Origin: an uncultured Oscillospiraceae bacterium
GTDB lineage: Bacteria; Bacillota; Clostridia; Oscillospirales; Oscillospiraceae
DNA: 14,433 bases
Assembly (NCBI GenBank): GCA_934643765.1
Contig: CAKUCT010000025.1
Coordinates: 1 to 14,433 of the forward strand
Direction of reading: 5' to 3'
Shown here one piece after another: positions 6,195-13,170 of the stretch. A program made the position numbers and the translations under genes. A model generated the notes under the pieces. That model saw only the letters and a program-made list of their open reading frames with translations, searched no databases and was not told the DNA's origin. The stretch's first letter is position 1. Each line of letters opens with the position of its first letter.

Positions 6195-6473
6195 TTATTC
6201 TTCCAGTTCCTTCATGCGCATGCAAAGCTCGTGAAAGCGCGAGACAATGCGGCCGTAATTTTCCTTTTCGTGCGGAACCATACAGCCGGTGCAGTCCTTG
6301 ATGCCGCTTTCGGTGTAGCGGAAGTTGCCGCCGCAGTCTTTGCCCAGCACATACAATGGGCAGTAGCAGAACAGGCAGTTGAAACGCTCGGGATGGCTCG
6401 TTTTGTGGCAGGGAAAGTATTCACAGGCGGTGTTCTGAAAAAAAGAATAGTGCTTGTCGTGCCAGTCCTGCAT
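6195..6473 (-). CDS. Cysteine-rich small domain protein (probable metal-binding, PF04071-like)
   Basis: A 92-residue protein matching the 'cysteine-rich small domain' pattern: FFQNTACEYFPCHK (11-24), FNCLFCYCPLY (31-41), CGGNF (47-51) and GIKDCTGCMVPH (57-68). Conserved Cys at 17, 22, 33, 36, 38, 47, 61 and 64 with His23 and His68 suggest a metal or Fe-S site; the family sometimes accompanies cobalamin genes, but none are seen here. ATG 6473 is chosen because GGAG lies eight bases upstream. ATG 6479 overlaps the rqcH stop (ATGA) but is only two bases from the same Shine-Dalgarno. The tight link to rqcH implies co-expression; whether it means a shared function is unknown. Confidence 0.8.
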   Translation of the reverse strand: MQDWHDKHYSFFQNTACEYFPCHKTSHPERFNCLFCYCPLYVLGKDCGGNFRYTESGIKDCTGCMVPHEKENYGRIVSRFHELCMRMKELEE

Positions 6474-6475
6474 GC

Positions 6476-8236
6476 TCATTTCTCCTTCAGCTTTTCCACA
6501 AGCGCCGCGTCAGGTGTGACGACAGCGGTTGTATAGTGATCGTAGATTACCATGCCCGGTTTTGCACCGGCCGGCTTTTTGACATTTTTGACGCGCGTAT
6601 AGTCGACGGGAACATTCTGGCCCTCGCGCGCCTGCGAGAAGAAGGCGGCAAGCTGCATGGCCTCGGTAACGGTTGTGTCCGGCGGGGTCTCGGGGGCGCA
6701 GGCGATGATGACATGGCTGCCGTGAATTTTCTGCGTGTGCAGCCAGATATCCTGCTTGGAGGCCATCTTGCAGGTCAAAAGGTCGTTCTGGCGGTTGTTG
6801 CGGCCAACGAGAATTTCATAGCCGTCGGACGAGCGGAAGAGCATGGGACGCGTCGGCGGAAGCTTCATTTTCTTTTTCTGCCCCGTCTGGCGCAGGTAGC
6901 CGCCGTCGGTCAGCTCCTGGCGGATTTCCTGGATATCGCGCTCGGACTCGGCGCGGCTGAGTTCTTCAAGGACGCTCGAGAGATATTGAAGCTCGGTCTC
7001 GCCCTTGGCAATCTGCTCGGTGAGAACCTTTTCGGCGGTTTTGGCCTTCTGATAGTCTTTGTAGAATTTGGCCGCGTTCTGCTGCGGTGAGATGGCGGGG
7101 TTCAGGGGAATGTCGATTTCTTTCATGTCAGGATCGTAGAAATCGACGGCGGTGAGCCGGGCCTGGCCGCGGGAGATGGCGTGCAGGTTGGCTGTGACAA
7201 TATCGCCCAGGCGGCGCAGGTGCTCGCGGTCAAAAGTGGCCTCGAGCTCTTTTTGTTGGTTGGCAAGCTTTCTTGCCGTGCGGTTATGAAGATTGGTGAG
7301 CGTTTTGCGCAGAACCTGCGTCTTCTGGCGCGTGCGCTCCAGCAAATCGCGCTTGGCATAGAAACTGTCCAGCAGGGCGGAGAAGGAAGGGGCGGTCTGC
7401 TGCGAGACAAGACCCTCGTACTGCAGAATCGGGACGCAGGTAAAATCCCAGGGGCGCTCGTCTTTTAGAAGCACCGTCGGCGTTTTTTTGCCGGTGTGAA
7501 GCGTCTGAAGCGCGGCAAACAGGCGCTGCGCGGCCTGTGCTTTTTCAGTATCTGTCAGAGCCGAAACATCGCAGTCGACCTGCCCGAAGACGCGGAAGGC
7601 AAGCTCCCGGCAAAGAAGCGGGGACAGGCCGCCGAAGGTATCAAGAAGGAAGGCGTCGGCCATTTTCTGCGTCCGGACAGAGCTTAGCAGCGACTGGAGC
7701 TCATCTTCCGAAGCGTCAAAGGGATTGCGCTTTCCCTGCGTGGGTGGAAGGTGGTAATAGAGCCCCGGCAGAACCTGCCGCTGCTCGGACATTTCGAAAT
7801 CGACTCTGCGCAGGCAGTCTAAAATGCGGCCGTCCGCGCCGGTGAGAATCAGATTGGAGTTGCGGCCCATGATCTCCAGGATGAGCTTTTTCCGGCAGGG
7901 CGTGCCCATCTCGTCGATGCAGTCAAACGTCAGCTCGGCCAGACGCTCCATGGGCGGCTGGGAGATGGACAGGAGACGGCCGCCGGTCAGGTGCTTTCGA
8001 AGGAGCATGCAGAACATGGGCGGCTGGGCAGGATTTTCATAGGACAGCGTCGTCAGCTGCAGGCGCGGGTGATTGGGCGAAGCCGTGAGCAGGAGCTTTC
8101 CGCCGCCGGCCGGGCCGCGCATCTGCAGAAGCAGCGTGTCGCGTTCGGGCTGCTGGACCTTATCGACGCGGCAGCCGAGGAGCGATTGCTGAAGCTCATC
8201 GCAAAGGCTTGTTAAAAAGACGGCGTCAATCGGCAT
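6476..8236 (-). CDS. rqcH: RqcH/NFACT-family ribosome-associated quality control protein
   Basis: A 586-residue NFACT protein, the length usual for RqcH (also annotated as fibronectin-binding protein FbpA/PavA). In Bacillus subtilis RqcH binds stalled large subunits and recruits alanine tRNA to add C-terminal poly-alanine tails that mark nascent chains for degradation. The NFACT-N domain opens MPIDAVFLTSLCDEL and includes MGRNSNLIL (123-131). Coiled-coil stretches are at about 293-340 and 385-445, and the NFACT-R domain spans about 465-570 with DIWLH (496-500), GSHVII (506-511) and VDYTRVKNVKKPAGAKPG (544-561). The functional Asp-Arg known at 97-98 in B. subtilis reads Glu97-Arg98 here, a conservative change. 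Start ATG 8236 has GAGGA eight bases upstream and overlaps the mrnC end by 11 bases, so the genes form one operon. Confidence 0.92.
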   Translation of the reverse strand: MPIDAVFLTSLCDELQQSLLGCRVDKVQQPERDTLLLQMRGPAGGGKLLLTASPNHPRLQLTTLSYENPAQPPMFCMLLRKHLTGGRLLSISQPPMERLAELTFDCIDEMGTPCRKKLILEIMGRNSNLILTGADGRILDCLRRVDFEMSEQRQVLPGLYYHLPPTQGKRNPFDASEDELQSLLSSVRTQKMADAFLLDTFGGLSPLLCRELAFRVFGQVDCDVSALTDTEKAQAAQRLFAALQTLHTGKKTPTVLLKDERPWDFTCVPILQYEGLVSQQTAPSFSALLDSFYAKRDLLERTRQKTQVLRKTLTNLHNRTARKLANQQKELEATFDREHLRRLGDIVTANLHAISRGQARLTAVDFYDPDMKEIDIPLNPAISPQQNAAKFYKDYQKAKTAEKVLTEQIAKGETELQYLSSVLEELSRAESERDIQEIRQELTDGGYLRQTGQKKKMKLPPTRPMLFRSSDGYEILVGRNNRQNDLLTCKMASKQDIWLHTQKIHGSHVIIACAPETPPDTTVTEAMQLAAFFSQAREGQNVPVDYTRVKNVKKPAGAKPGMVIYDHYTTAVVTPDAALVEKLKEK

Positions 8237-8642
8237 GATCTTCGTCCTCCATCGTCAGGCAGAACAGCTCGTTGATCCGCTCGAGCCGGCCTGCCAGATA
8301 TAATGCGCCGAACAGGCACTCCAGGCCCGTGGCCTTGGAATACTGCTCGTGGGTGGCGTTTTTGGGAATCATGTTCACGTGCGCGTTGCGGCCGCGCTTG
8401 TACTGGGAAAGCTCGTCTTCGGTCAGAAGCGGGAGCATCCGGTCAACCCGCGCGGCCTGCGCGGGCGCGCAGACGTAGGAGACGGTTGCGCGGTGGAGCT
8501 GTTTGGTGGTTAATTTTCCGCTGTCGCAGAGGTAGCTCCGTACCAGAAGCTCAAAGACGGCGTCGCCGCAGTGCGCAAGGCCGAGGGCGCTGATCTGGTT
8601 GATCTCGCGCTGGGGCATGGAAAGAGAAAAGTAGTTCTTCAA
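8226..8642 (-). CDS. mrnC: Mini-ribonuclease III (MrnC)
   Basis: A 138-residue RNase III catalytic domain without a double-stranded RNA-binding domain, the hallmark of Mini-III, which matures both ends of 23S rRNA in Bacillus. ALGLAHCGDAVFELLVRSYL (19-38) carries the GDA(V)-E signature with catalytic Asp27 and Glu31; KRGRNAH and the second acidic motif KATGLECLFGALYL follow. The family forms homodimers. TTG 8642 is chosen because GGAGG lies seven bases upstream and the protein then has the normal family length; upstream in-frame ATGs would add residues from the promoter region. It heads the leftward run with rqcH, a translation-linked pairing that fits rRNA processing and ribosome rescue. Confidence 0.92.
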   Translation of the reverse strand: MKNYFSLSMPQREINQISALGLAHCGDAVFELLVRSYLCDSGKLTTKQLHRATVSYVCAPAQAARVDRMLPLLTEDELSQYKRGRNAHVNMIPKNATHEQYSKATGLECLFGALYLAGRLERINELFCLTMEDEDHAD

Positions 8643-8720
8643 GAGAAGACCTCCGTTGATAAAAAGCATTTCTAAGAAGCGGCTGCTGAAAGCAAAAGAG
8701 GGTTCAGCGGCGCTTTTTAT

Positions 8721-8750
8721 AGTATAGCACATGGTGCAAGGGGCGGTAAA
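8721..8750 (-). promoter_or_regulatory. Promoter of the mrnC-rqcH operon
   Basis: On the minus strand TTTACC (8745-8750) and TATACT (8721-8726) are 18 bases apart, with TGC before the -10 (extended). It lies back to back with the promoter of the secreted SLH protein, only about 20 bases away. Confidence 0.6.
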
Positions 8751-8770
8751 GGCGCGGGGAAAGATACGGA

Positions 8771-8799
8771 TTGACAAAGTTATTACAAAAGGTTACAAT
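8771..8799 (+). promoter_or_regulatory. Near-consensus promoter of the SLH protein gene
   Basis: TTGACA (8771-8776) is followed after exactly 17 bases by TACAAT (8794-8799), a near-perfect sigma-A promoter. AAAGGGA (8819-8825) is the Shine-Dalgarno, ten bases before the ATG. High constitutive expression is expected. Confidence 0.85.
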
Positions 8800-8835
8800 A
8801 TAACGGTATAGTACCATGAAAGGGACGATCAAGTT

Positions 8836-10011
8836 ATGAAAAGACGTCTGTGTGCGTTTCTGGCGGCGGCAGTGTGCGCAATGAGCCTGTCCGGTGCAGC
8901 GCTGGCAGCAGAAGCGAGTTTACATACCGATTATGTGGCAATTACCTCCGACGGCTTTGCAGCCGACTCGATGGACGGCGTGGATGCGATCTACAATCTG
9001 ACGATCTCGTCTCCGGATTGTCTGGAATATGTGCAGCGCTATTACCGCGAGCGCTATGGTCTGACGGTGCAGGCAACTGGACATGATATCCGCGTGACAA
9101 ACACGAATGAATACTGGTTCGAGCCGACCAGCACGCCGCAGCCCGGCGATGTCGGCTACGCTTCGGCGGCCGAGCGCGGCACGTATGGCGGGCATTATGT
9201 TATGTGCAAGCAGGCAGACCCCGCGGCCGATACAATCACACTGATTGAGCAGAACTGGATCTGGAACGGACAGGCGGGCGTGAACCGCACGATTTCCTAC
9301 AGCAATAGCTGCTACACGTTCTATACGCTGCGCGCGTCGAATGGAGATCTGCCGCAGGCGCAGACGCCGAGTGCAGATGAGCGGATGGACGATGAGCGCG
9401 AGGCATCCAACGGCGCGCTGCCGTCGGCGCCTCTGAGCGCGGCGGCGGGCAGCATGGACGGAATGCTCCGTTCGGCGGCGGATGTGCTTGGGAGCGGGAC
9501 GCAGACGGGCGCGGTATCCGACTGGGCGGAGACGGCGATGAACACGGCAAGAACCTGGGGCATTGAGGCGGGCGCGAGCATCAACACTAGCGCGGCGATT
9601 ACAAGAGGGCAGTTTGCGCGGCTGCTTGCCAACACGGCCTATGGCCTTGGTCTTTCGGTAGACCTCAGCGCGCCGCAGGCGGCGGTCGCGTCGCTGGGGC
9701 TGATGGTTGGAGACAGCCAGGGAAACTTCAACGCCGAGGGCACGCTGACGCGCGAGATGGCGGCGGTGGTGCTATCGAGACTCTGGCAGCTGACCGGCGA
9801 TTTCGCGGCGTCGGATGAAAGCGTGCTTGCGCGCTACAATGACGGCGCGAAGATCAGCACGTGGGCAAAGCCCGGCGTTTCGCTGGCGACGGCGGCAGGG
9901 CTCATCAACGGCACAGGAAGCGGCTTTTCGCCGGCCGGACAGCTGACATGTGAGCAGGCGGTTGTGCTGCTGGCGCGGCTGTTTGCGGCGAGAATCTATT
10001 ATACACTATAA
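8836..10011 (+). CDS. Secreted cell-wall protein with CHAP-like peptidase domain and SLH repeats
   Basis: A 391-residue exported protein. Residues 1-24 are a Sec signal peptide (MKRRLCAFLAAAVCAMSLSG, then AALA before the likely cleavage site). Residues about 30-167 resemble a CHAP amidase/endopeptidase: Cys62 in DCLEYVQRYY, a QPGDVGYA strand (102-109), His120 in GGHYVM and Glu138 in LIEQNW give the expected Cys-His-Glu order. This fold usually cuts peptidoglycan stem peptides or cross-bridges. A low-complexity Ala/Ser/Asp linker (168-225) leads to S-layer homology repeats at about 226-270, 280-320 and 332-387 with TRGQFARLLA, TREMAAVVLSRL and TCEQAVVLLARL, which anchor proteins to the wall. 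The call is secure for the SLH part; the peptidase assignment rests on motif order only. Confidence 0.8.
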   Translation: MKRRLCAFLAAAVCAMSLSGAALAAEASLHTDYVAITSDGFAADSMDGVDAIYNLTISSPDCLEYVQRYYRERYGLTVQATGHDIRVTNTNEYWFEPTSTPQPGDVGYASAAERGTYGGHYVMCKQADPAADTITLIEQNWIWNGQAGVNRTISYSNSCYTFYTLRASNGDLPQAQTPSADERMDDEREASNGALPSAPLSAAAGSMDGMLRSAADVLGSGTQTGAVSDWAETAMNTARTWGIEAGASINTSAAITRGQFARLLANTAYGLGLSVDLSAPQAAVASLGLMVGDSQGNFNAEGTLTREMAAVVLSRLWQLTGDFAASDESVLARYNDGAKISTWAKPGVSLATAAGLINGTGSGFSPAGQLTCEQAVVLLARLFAARIYYTL

Positions 10012-10016
10012 AACGT

Positions 10017-10053
10017 CCCCGGCGCGAGCTCTTCTCGCGCCGGGGGTTATTTT
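10017..10053 (+). terminator. Terminator of the SLH protein gene
   Basis: CCCCGGCGCGAG (10017-10028) pairs perfectly with CTCGCGCCGGGG (10034-10045) around a five-base loop, followed by GTTATTTT, six bases after the stop codon. Confidence 0.85.
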
Positions 10054-10438
10054 GGCAAAAAGCAGGGGGTTTTTGCCAATTAAGCTGCGCTCCGAACCGC
10101 GCGTTTTTGCAGGTGAAACCTGCAAAAACACACTCTCTCCGCGTAGAGAATTTTTTGCCACGCACAGGTCGCGGCAAAAAATGATTTTAATTTTTTCGCC
10201 GCCTGCGGGCGGCGAACGCTTTGTATCAACGATTCTAAGGCGACAAAGCCGCCAAGAATTCGTTTGATCTGCGAGGCTGGAAAACCAACCAGGAATCTGC
10301 GGAGTGGTTCCTGGTTGGAGAGGAGAAGCAATGAAATGGCCGAGCTCTGCCGCTTGCGGCGGAGCGAGGGATATGGAATTTGCTTCGACGTGCCGCCGGA
10401 TAAAATGATTTACATTTTATTCTGCCGTGCGCGGCAGA
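10052..10438. repeat. Cluster of tandem intergenic hairpins
   Basis: The gap between the SLH and dehydrogenase genes is almost all palindromes. Arms are 10052-10061/10070-10079 (10 bp), 10103-10114/10118-10129 (12 bp, GAA loop), 10151-10159/10173-10181 (9 bp), 10195-10203/10208-10216 (9 bp, TGCG loop), 10229-10242/10251-10264 (imperfect), 10285-10295/10308-10318 (11 bp), 10344-10353/10356-10365 (one G-U pair), 10400-10407/10413-10420 (8 bp) and 10421-10427/10432-10438 (7 bp, TGCG loop). None but the two flanking terminators has a proper T tract. I see no convincing gene apart from a 25-codon frame at 10331-10408. The cluster could be a stack of dispersed palindromic repeats or a structured RNA. 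Confidence 0.75.
10331..10408 (+). CDS. Possible 25-residue micro-ORF inside the hairpin cluster
   Basis: An ATG 10331 preceded by GAGGAG (10319-10326 region) opens a 25-codon frame beginning MKWPSSAACGG and ending in CRRIK. It overlaps two hairpins (10344-10365 and 10400-10420), so the palindromes constrain its codons, and the good ribosome binding site may be chance or part of the repeat. Treat as a candidate only. Confidence 0.2.
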   Translation: MKWPSSAACGGARDMEFASTCRRIK

Positions 10439-10470
10439 ACGCTGCGAGGGTTTTCAGATACACAGAGGAC

Positions 10471-10509
10471 AAAAATGCGGCGGCGCAGGGATTCCTGCGC
10501 CGCCGGTTG
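10471..10509 (-). terminator. Terminator of the dehydrogenase gene
   Basis: Reading leftward, GGCGGCGCAGG (10494-10504) pairs perfectly with its complement at 10479-10489 around a four-base loop and is followed by GCATTTTTG. It lies 21 bases past the dehydrogenase stop. Rightward it is followed by TTGTTTT and could also stop transcription from the hairpin cluster. Confidence 0.8.
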
Positions 10510-10525
10510 TTTTACGAGAGGAGAA

Positions 10526-11545
10526 TTACTGGATTCTCAGCATGGCCTTCATCACATCGTCGGGATGCTCGTCGACGAACTTGAATGCCTCTGCGATATC
10601 GTCAAAGTCAAAGTGCTGCGTTGCAAAGCCGGAGAGGTTCACGCGGCCGGACTGGATGGCGGCGATGGCCTCCTGATAGTCTTCGCGGACATACATCATA
10701 TGGCCGAGCAGGGAGATCTCCTGGCGCTGCAGAACGGGAAGCTCCACTTCTACGGGCGCCTTGAAGTTGCCGGTGATGACGATGGTAGAAGACGGACGGG
10801 CCGCCTGCAGAATGGAAGCGAACGAGCCGCGGGTTGCGGCGCAGTCGATGATGACGTCGGCTTTCTGAATGCCAAAGGTTTCGGAGATGACGTCCTTGAG
10901 GGACTTGTCCATGGTGTTGATGGCATAGTCAATGCCGCACTCCAGTGCGTAGTTGAGCTTCTTGTCCTTGATGTCGGTGACCATGACCTTCTGCGCGCCC
11001 ATGGCCTTGGCAGACTGGGCGACGAGGTTGCCGATGGTGCCGGCGCCGACGACGACAACGTTCTTGCCGTGCAGGTCGCCTGCGCGGCGGGCAGAGCCGA
11101 TACCGACGGACAGGGGCTCGATGAGGGTGGTCTCATCGATGTTCAGACCTTCGCAGTGGTGCAGGTATTTCGGATCGATGGCAAAATATTCACAGGCAAA
11201 GCCGTCCTGATGGACGCCCATGACCTTCAGATGCTCGCAGACGTTGAAGCGGCCGATCTTGCAGGGATAGCACTCGCCGCAGCTGACCTGGGGCTCAACG
11301 GTGACATTGTCGCCGACCTTGTAGCCGGTGACGTCCTTGCCGACCTTGACGACGGTTGCGCCGGCCTCGTGGCCGATGGTGACGGGGAAGGTCATGTACT
11401 TATGAAGACCATGATACATCTGCATATCAGATGCGCAGATGCCGACCTGATGGATCTGCAGGAGGACCTCATTGTCCTTGATTTCAGGCATCGGAGCATC
11501 CTGGAACTCAAAGGTATACGGCGCTGTCAGTTTGACTTTTTTCAT
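10526..11545 (-). CDS. Zinc-dependent alcohol/polyol dehydrogenase (MDR family)
   Basis: A 339-residue medium-chain dehydrogenase of the sorbitol/threonine dehydrogenase type, oxidising a secondary alcohol with NAD in the cytoplasm. Catalytic zinc ligands fit Cys37 (GICASD), His59-Glu60 (IGHEAG) and Glu143 (LIEPLSVG). A structural zinc site is complete with Cys89, Cys92, Cys95 and Cys103 (CGECYPCKIGRFNVC). The nucleotide fold carries GAGTIG (167-172) and Asp191 at the end of the second strand, which favours NAD over NADP. Start ATG 11545 has GAGGTG eight bases upstream. It is a single-gene unit with its own promoter and terminator. The substrate is not determined by the sequence; L-iditol/sorbitol, butanediol or threonine are family precedents. 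Confidence 0.88.
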   Translation of the reverse strand: MKKVKLTAPYTFEFQDAPMPEIKDNEVLLQIHQVGICASDMQMYHGLHKYMTFPVTIGHEAGATVVKVGKDVTGYKVGDNVTVEPQVSCGECYPCKIGRFNVCEHLKVMGVHQDGFACEYFAIDPKYLHHCEGLNIDETTLIEPLSVGIGSARRAGDLHGKNVVVVGAGTIGNLVAQSAKAMGAQKVMVTDIKDKKLNYALECGIDYAINTMDKSLKDVISETFGIQKADVIIDCAATRGSFASILQAARPSSTIVITGNFKAPVEVELPVLQRQEISLLGHMMYVREDYQEAIAAIQSGRVNLSGFATQHFDFDDIAEAFKFVDEHPDDVMKAMLRIQ

Positions 11546-11661
11546 TGTTGTAACACCTCATTCAATGATCTTGCAATGGGGCCGCGGCAAACACTTCGCG
11601 GCACGGACAATGCGGAATGCGGGACGCAGCCAAAGGCGCAGGACCCGTATTTCCAGCGTCT

Positions 11662-11690
11662 ATTATGAGACAGAATTTGCGAAAAGACAA
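11662..11690 (-). promoter_or_regulatory. Promoter of the dehydrogenase gene
   Basis: On the minus strand TTGTCT (11685-11690) and CATAAT (11662-11667) are 17 bases apart. The leader of about 110 bases contains GCCGCG/CGCGGC inverted repeats (11581-11586 and 11597-11602), a possible operator or weak hairpin. Confidence 0.5.
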
Positions 11691-11751
11691 GGTTTATTTT
11701 TGAGTTAAAGGAAAAAATATCGCGAAGATTTCAAGCATCACAGAGAAGGGC

Positions 11752-11784
11752 AAAAACGCTGCCGCAGGATGCGGCAGCGTTTTG
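11752..11784 (-). terminator. Terminator of the YeiH-family transporter gene
   Basis: Positions 11753-11766 and 11770-11783 form a perfect 14-bp stem with a three-base loop (core CGCTGCCGCA), with an A run on one side and a T run on the other. It lies about 30 bases past the transporter stop. Confidence 0.9.
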
Positions 11785-11812
11785 TTTATGCGATACGTTC
11801 GGGAAGAAAGAA

Positions 11813-12856
11813 TCAGGCCAGCGTGCCGGTGGGGGCGATGCCAAGCAGGTACTCCACGCCGATGGCGACGAGGACGACCAGAAGCGAGATGATAAAGCCG
11901 TGCAGCATGGGCTTCGCGCCGGATTTGCACAGGGCCTTGAAGTCGGTGTTCAGGCCGATGGCGCCGAGGGCTGCGACCATGAGGAACTTGCTGACGGTTT
12001 TGAGCGCGGAGGCGAGGGCGGCGGGGATGAGGCCGAGGCTCGTGAGGCCGGACATGGCCAAAAAGCCCAGAATGAACCACGGGAAGACGGATTTCATATT
12101 GACCTTGACCGAGGCGCCGTCTGCGGCGGCCTCTTTTTTCTTGACGCGCATGCTGATGGCGGCAAAAACGAGAACGGTAGGGATGATGGCAAGGGTTCTT
12201 GTGAGCTTGACCATAGTTGCAAAATCGCCGGCGGCTTCACTGAAGGCGTAGCCGGTGGCCACGACGCTGGAGGTATCGTTGACGGCGGTGCCGGCCCAGA
12301 GGCCGAAGGCCGCGTCGGAAAGGCCCAGCTGACGGCCGAGAATCGGGAAGACGATGACCATGACCATGTCAAAGAGGAACGTGGCAGACAGGCCGTAGGC
12401 GATGTCCATATCGGTTGCGTCAATGACGGGGGCGATGGCCGCGATGGCGGAGCCGCCGCAGATGCCGGTGCCGGCGTTGATGAGGCTGCTGGTCTTCCAG
12501 TTGAGGCCAAGGGCCTTGCCGATGAAGTAGCCGAGGCCGAAGCAGGTGGCAAGGGTGAAGACCATGACGGTGAGGGAGAATTTACCGACGGTGAGCACCG
12601 TCGTGATATTCAGACTTGCGCCGAGCAGGATGATGGCGAACTTCAGAATCTTTTTCGAGGTGAAGCGGATGCCGGGGCGCGTGGTGCCGGTCGGCTTATA
12701 GAAGTGGTTGATGAGCATACCGAGGAACAGCGCGATGACGGACGCGCCGATCAGGTGCAGGCCGGCGGAAGCCTCCAGGCTTTCCAGAAGTTTGGCTACG
12801 GTGGCAATCACGAGCGCGAGCGCGCAGCCGGGCAGCAGTTTTGCGACAGTTTTCAT
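11813..12856 (-). CDS. YeiH-family (putative sulfate exporter) membrane transporter
   Basis: A 347-residue polytopic membrane protein of the YeiH/UPF0324 family, called putative sulfate exporters with little direct transport evidence. About ten hydrophobic segments are visible, beginning LLPGCALALVIATVAKLL near residue 8. Family signatures are LGASLNI (about 77-83), NAGTGICGGSAIAAIAPV (about 126-143) and LWAGTAVNDTSSVVATGYA (about 186-204). ATG 12856 is chosen because GGAGGAG lies seven bases upstream; an upstream frame extension has no ribosome site. It is transcribed divergently from a LysR regulator, the same pairing as yeiE-yeiH in E. coli, so that regulator probably controls it, possibly in response to a sulfur compound (inference). 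A 185-bp inverted-repeat element fills the shared upstream region. Confidence 0.9.
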   Translation of the reverse strand: MKTVAKLLPGCALALVIATVAKLLESLEASAGLHLIGASVIALFLGMLINHFYKPTGTTRPGIRFTSKKILKFAIILLGASLNITTVLTVGKFSLTVMVFTLATCFGLGYFIGKALGLNWKTSSLINAGTGICGGSAIAAIAPVIDATDMDIAYGLSATFLFDMVMVIVFPILGRQLGLSDAAFGLWAGTAVNDTSSVVATGYAFSEAAGDFATMVKLTRTLAIIPTVLVFAAISMRVKKKEAAADGASVKVNMKSVFPWFILGFLAMSGLTSLGLIPAALASALKTVSKFLMVAALGAIGLNTDFKALCKSGAKPMLHGFIISLLVVLVAIGVEYLLGIAPTGTLA

Positions 12857-12892
12857 CAGAAATCTCCTCCTGAACAGTTGTGTTTTTCTTTG

Positions 12893-13077
12893 CGTCATCT
12901 GACAAGGGCACACGTGGTTTTTCGCGGGTCAAAAAGGCGCCTGGCGTTGTTATCCTCGCCCACGGGCGGCAGCCCGGCTGCCTCGTCTGCCTGGCCAGCC
13001 GCCGTTTATCCTCCGCGAAAAACTCCAAAGGACTTGCCGGCCTAGATGGCAAGCACGTGGGCCCTTGTCAACTGACG
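12893..13077. repeat. 185-bp palindromic element with 24-nt imperfect terminal inverted repeats
   Basis: The outer arms 12893-12916 and 13054-13077 match at 21 of 24 positions in inverted orientation; both read outward as CACGTG, then GCCCTTGTCA, then TGACG. Inside, 12917-12927 pairs perfectly with 13013-13023 (GTTTTTCGCGG), CTTGCC/GGCAAG (13033-13053) makes a hairpin, and GGCAGCCCGGCTGCC (12968-12982) another. No open frame of interest lies within. It may be a miniature mobile element, a structured RNA, or a pair of regulator sites flanking folded DNA. It occupies most of the 12857-13170 intergenic gap. Confidence 0.7.
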
Positions 13078-13094
13078 TTTTGCGGCTTTATTAT
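13065..13094 (+). promoter_or_regulatory. Probable promoter of the LysR gene
   Basis: TTGTCA (13065-13070), which lies in the right arm of the inverted repeat, is 18 bases from TATTAT (13089-13094). AT-rich alternatives such as TATGAT near 13106 also exist. The Shine-Dalgarno is AAGGGG, seven to eight bases before ATG 13171. Confidence 0.5.
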
Positions 13095-13170
13095 AGCGCT
13101 GGGGTATGATAAAATAAAATTATAAAACGGAATATGACGATTCTGAAACGTTATCGGAAGGGGCGAAAAT

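Noticed and set aside
10285..10318. T-box or other known riboswitch
   Set aside because: The 11-bp hairpin with GGTTCCTGGTTGG resembles no conserved T-box sequence, and no downstream gene on that strand is in reach.
10427..11668. Plus-strand 413-codon frame opposite the dehydrogenase
   Set aside because: Shadow of a well-supported MDR dehydrogenase; it also spans the dehydrogenase terminator and promoter.
12857..12898. Full promoter for the YeiH-type gene using the left-arm TTGTCA
   Set aside because: The best hexamers 17-18 bases downstream (CACAAC, ACAACT) match the -10 consensus poorly, so I did not list it as a promoter feature.
11900..13045. Plus-strand 381-codon frame opposite the YeiH-type transporter
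   Set aside because: Extremely Gly/Asp/Glu/Ala-rich shadow of a hydrophobic membrane protein gene, and it runs through the inverted-repeat element.
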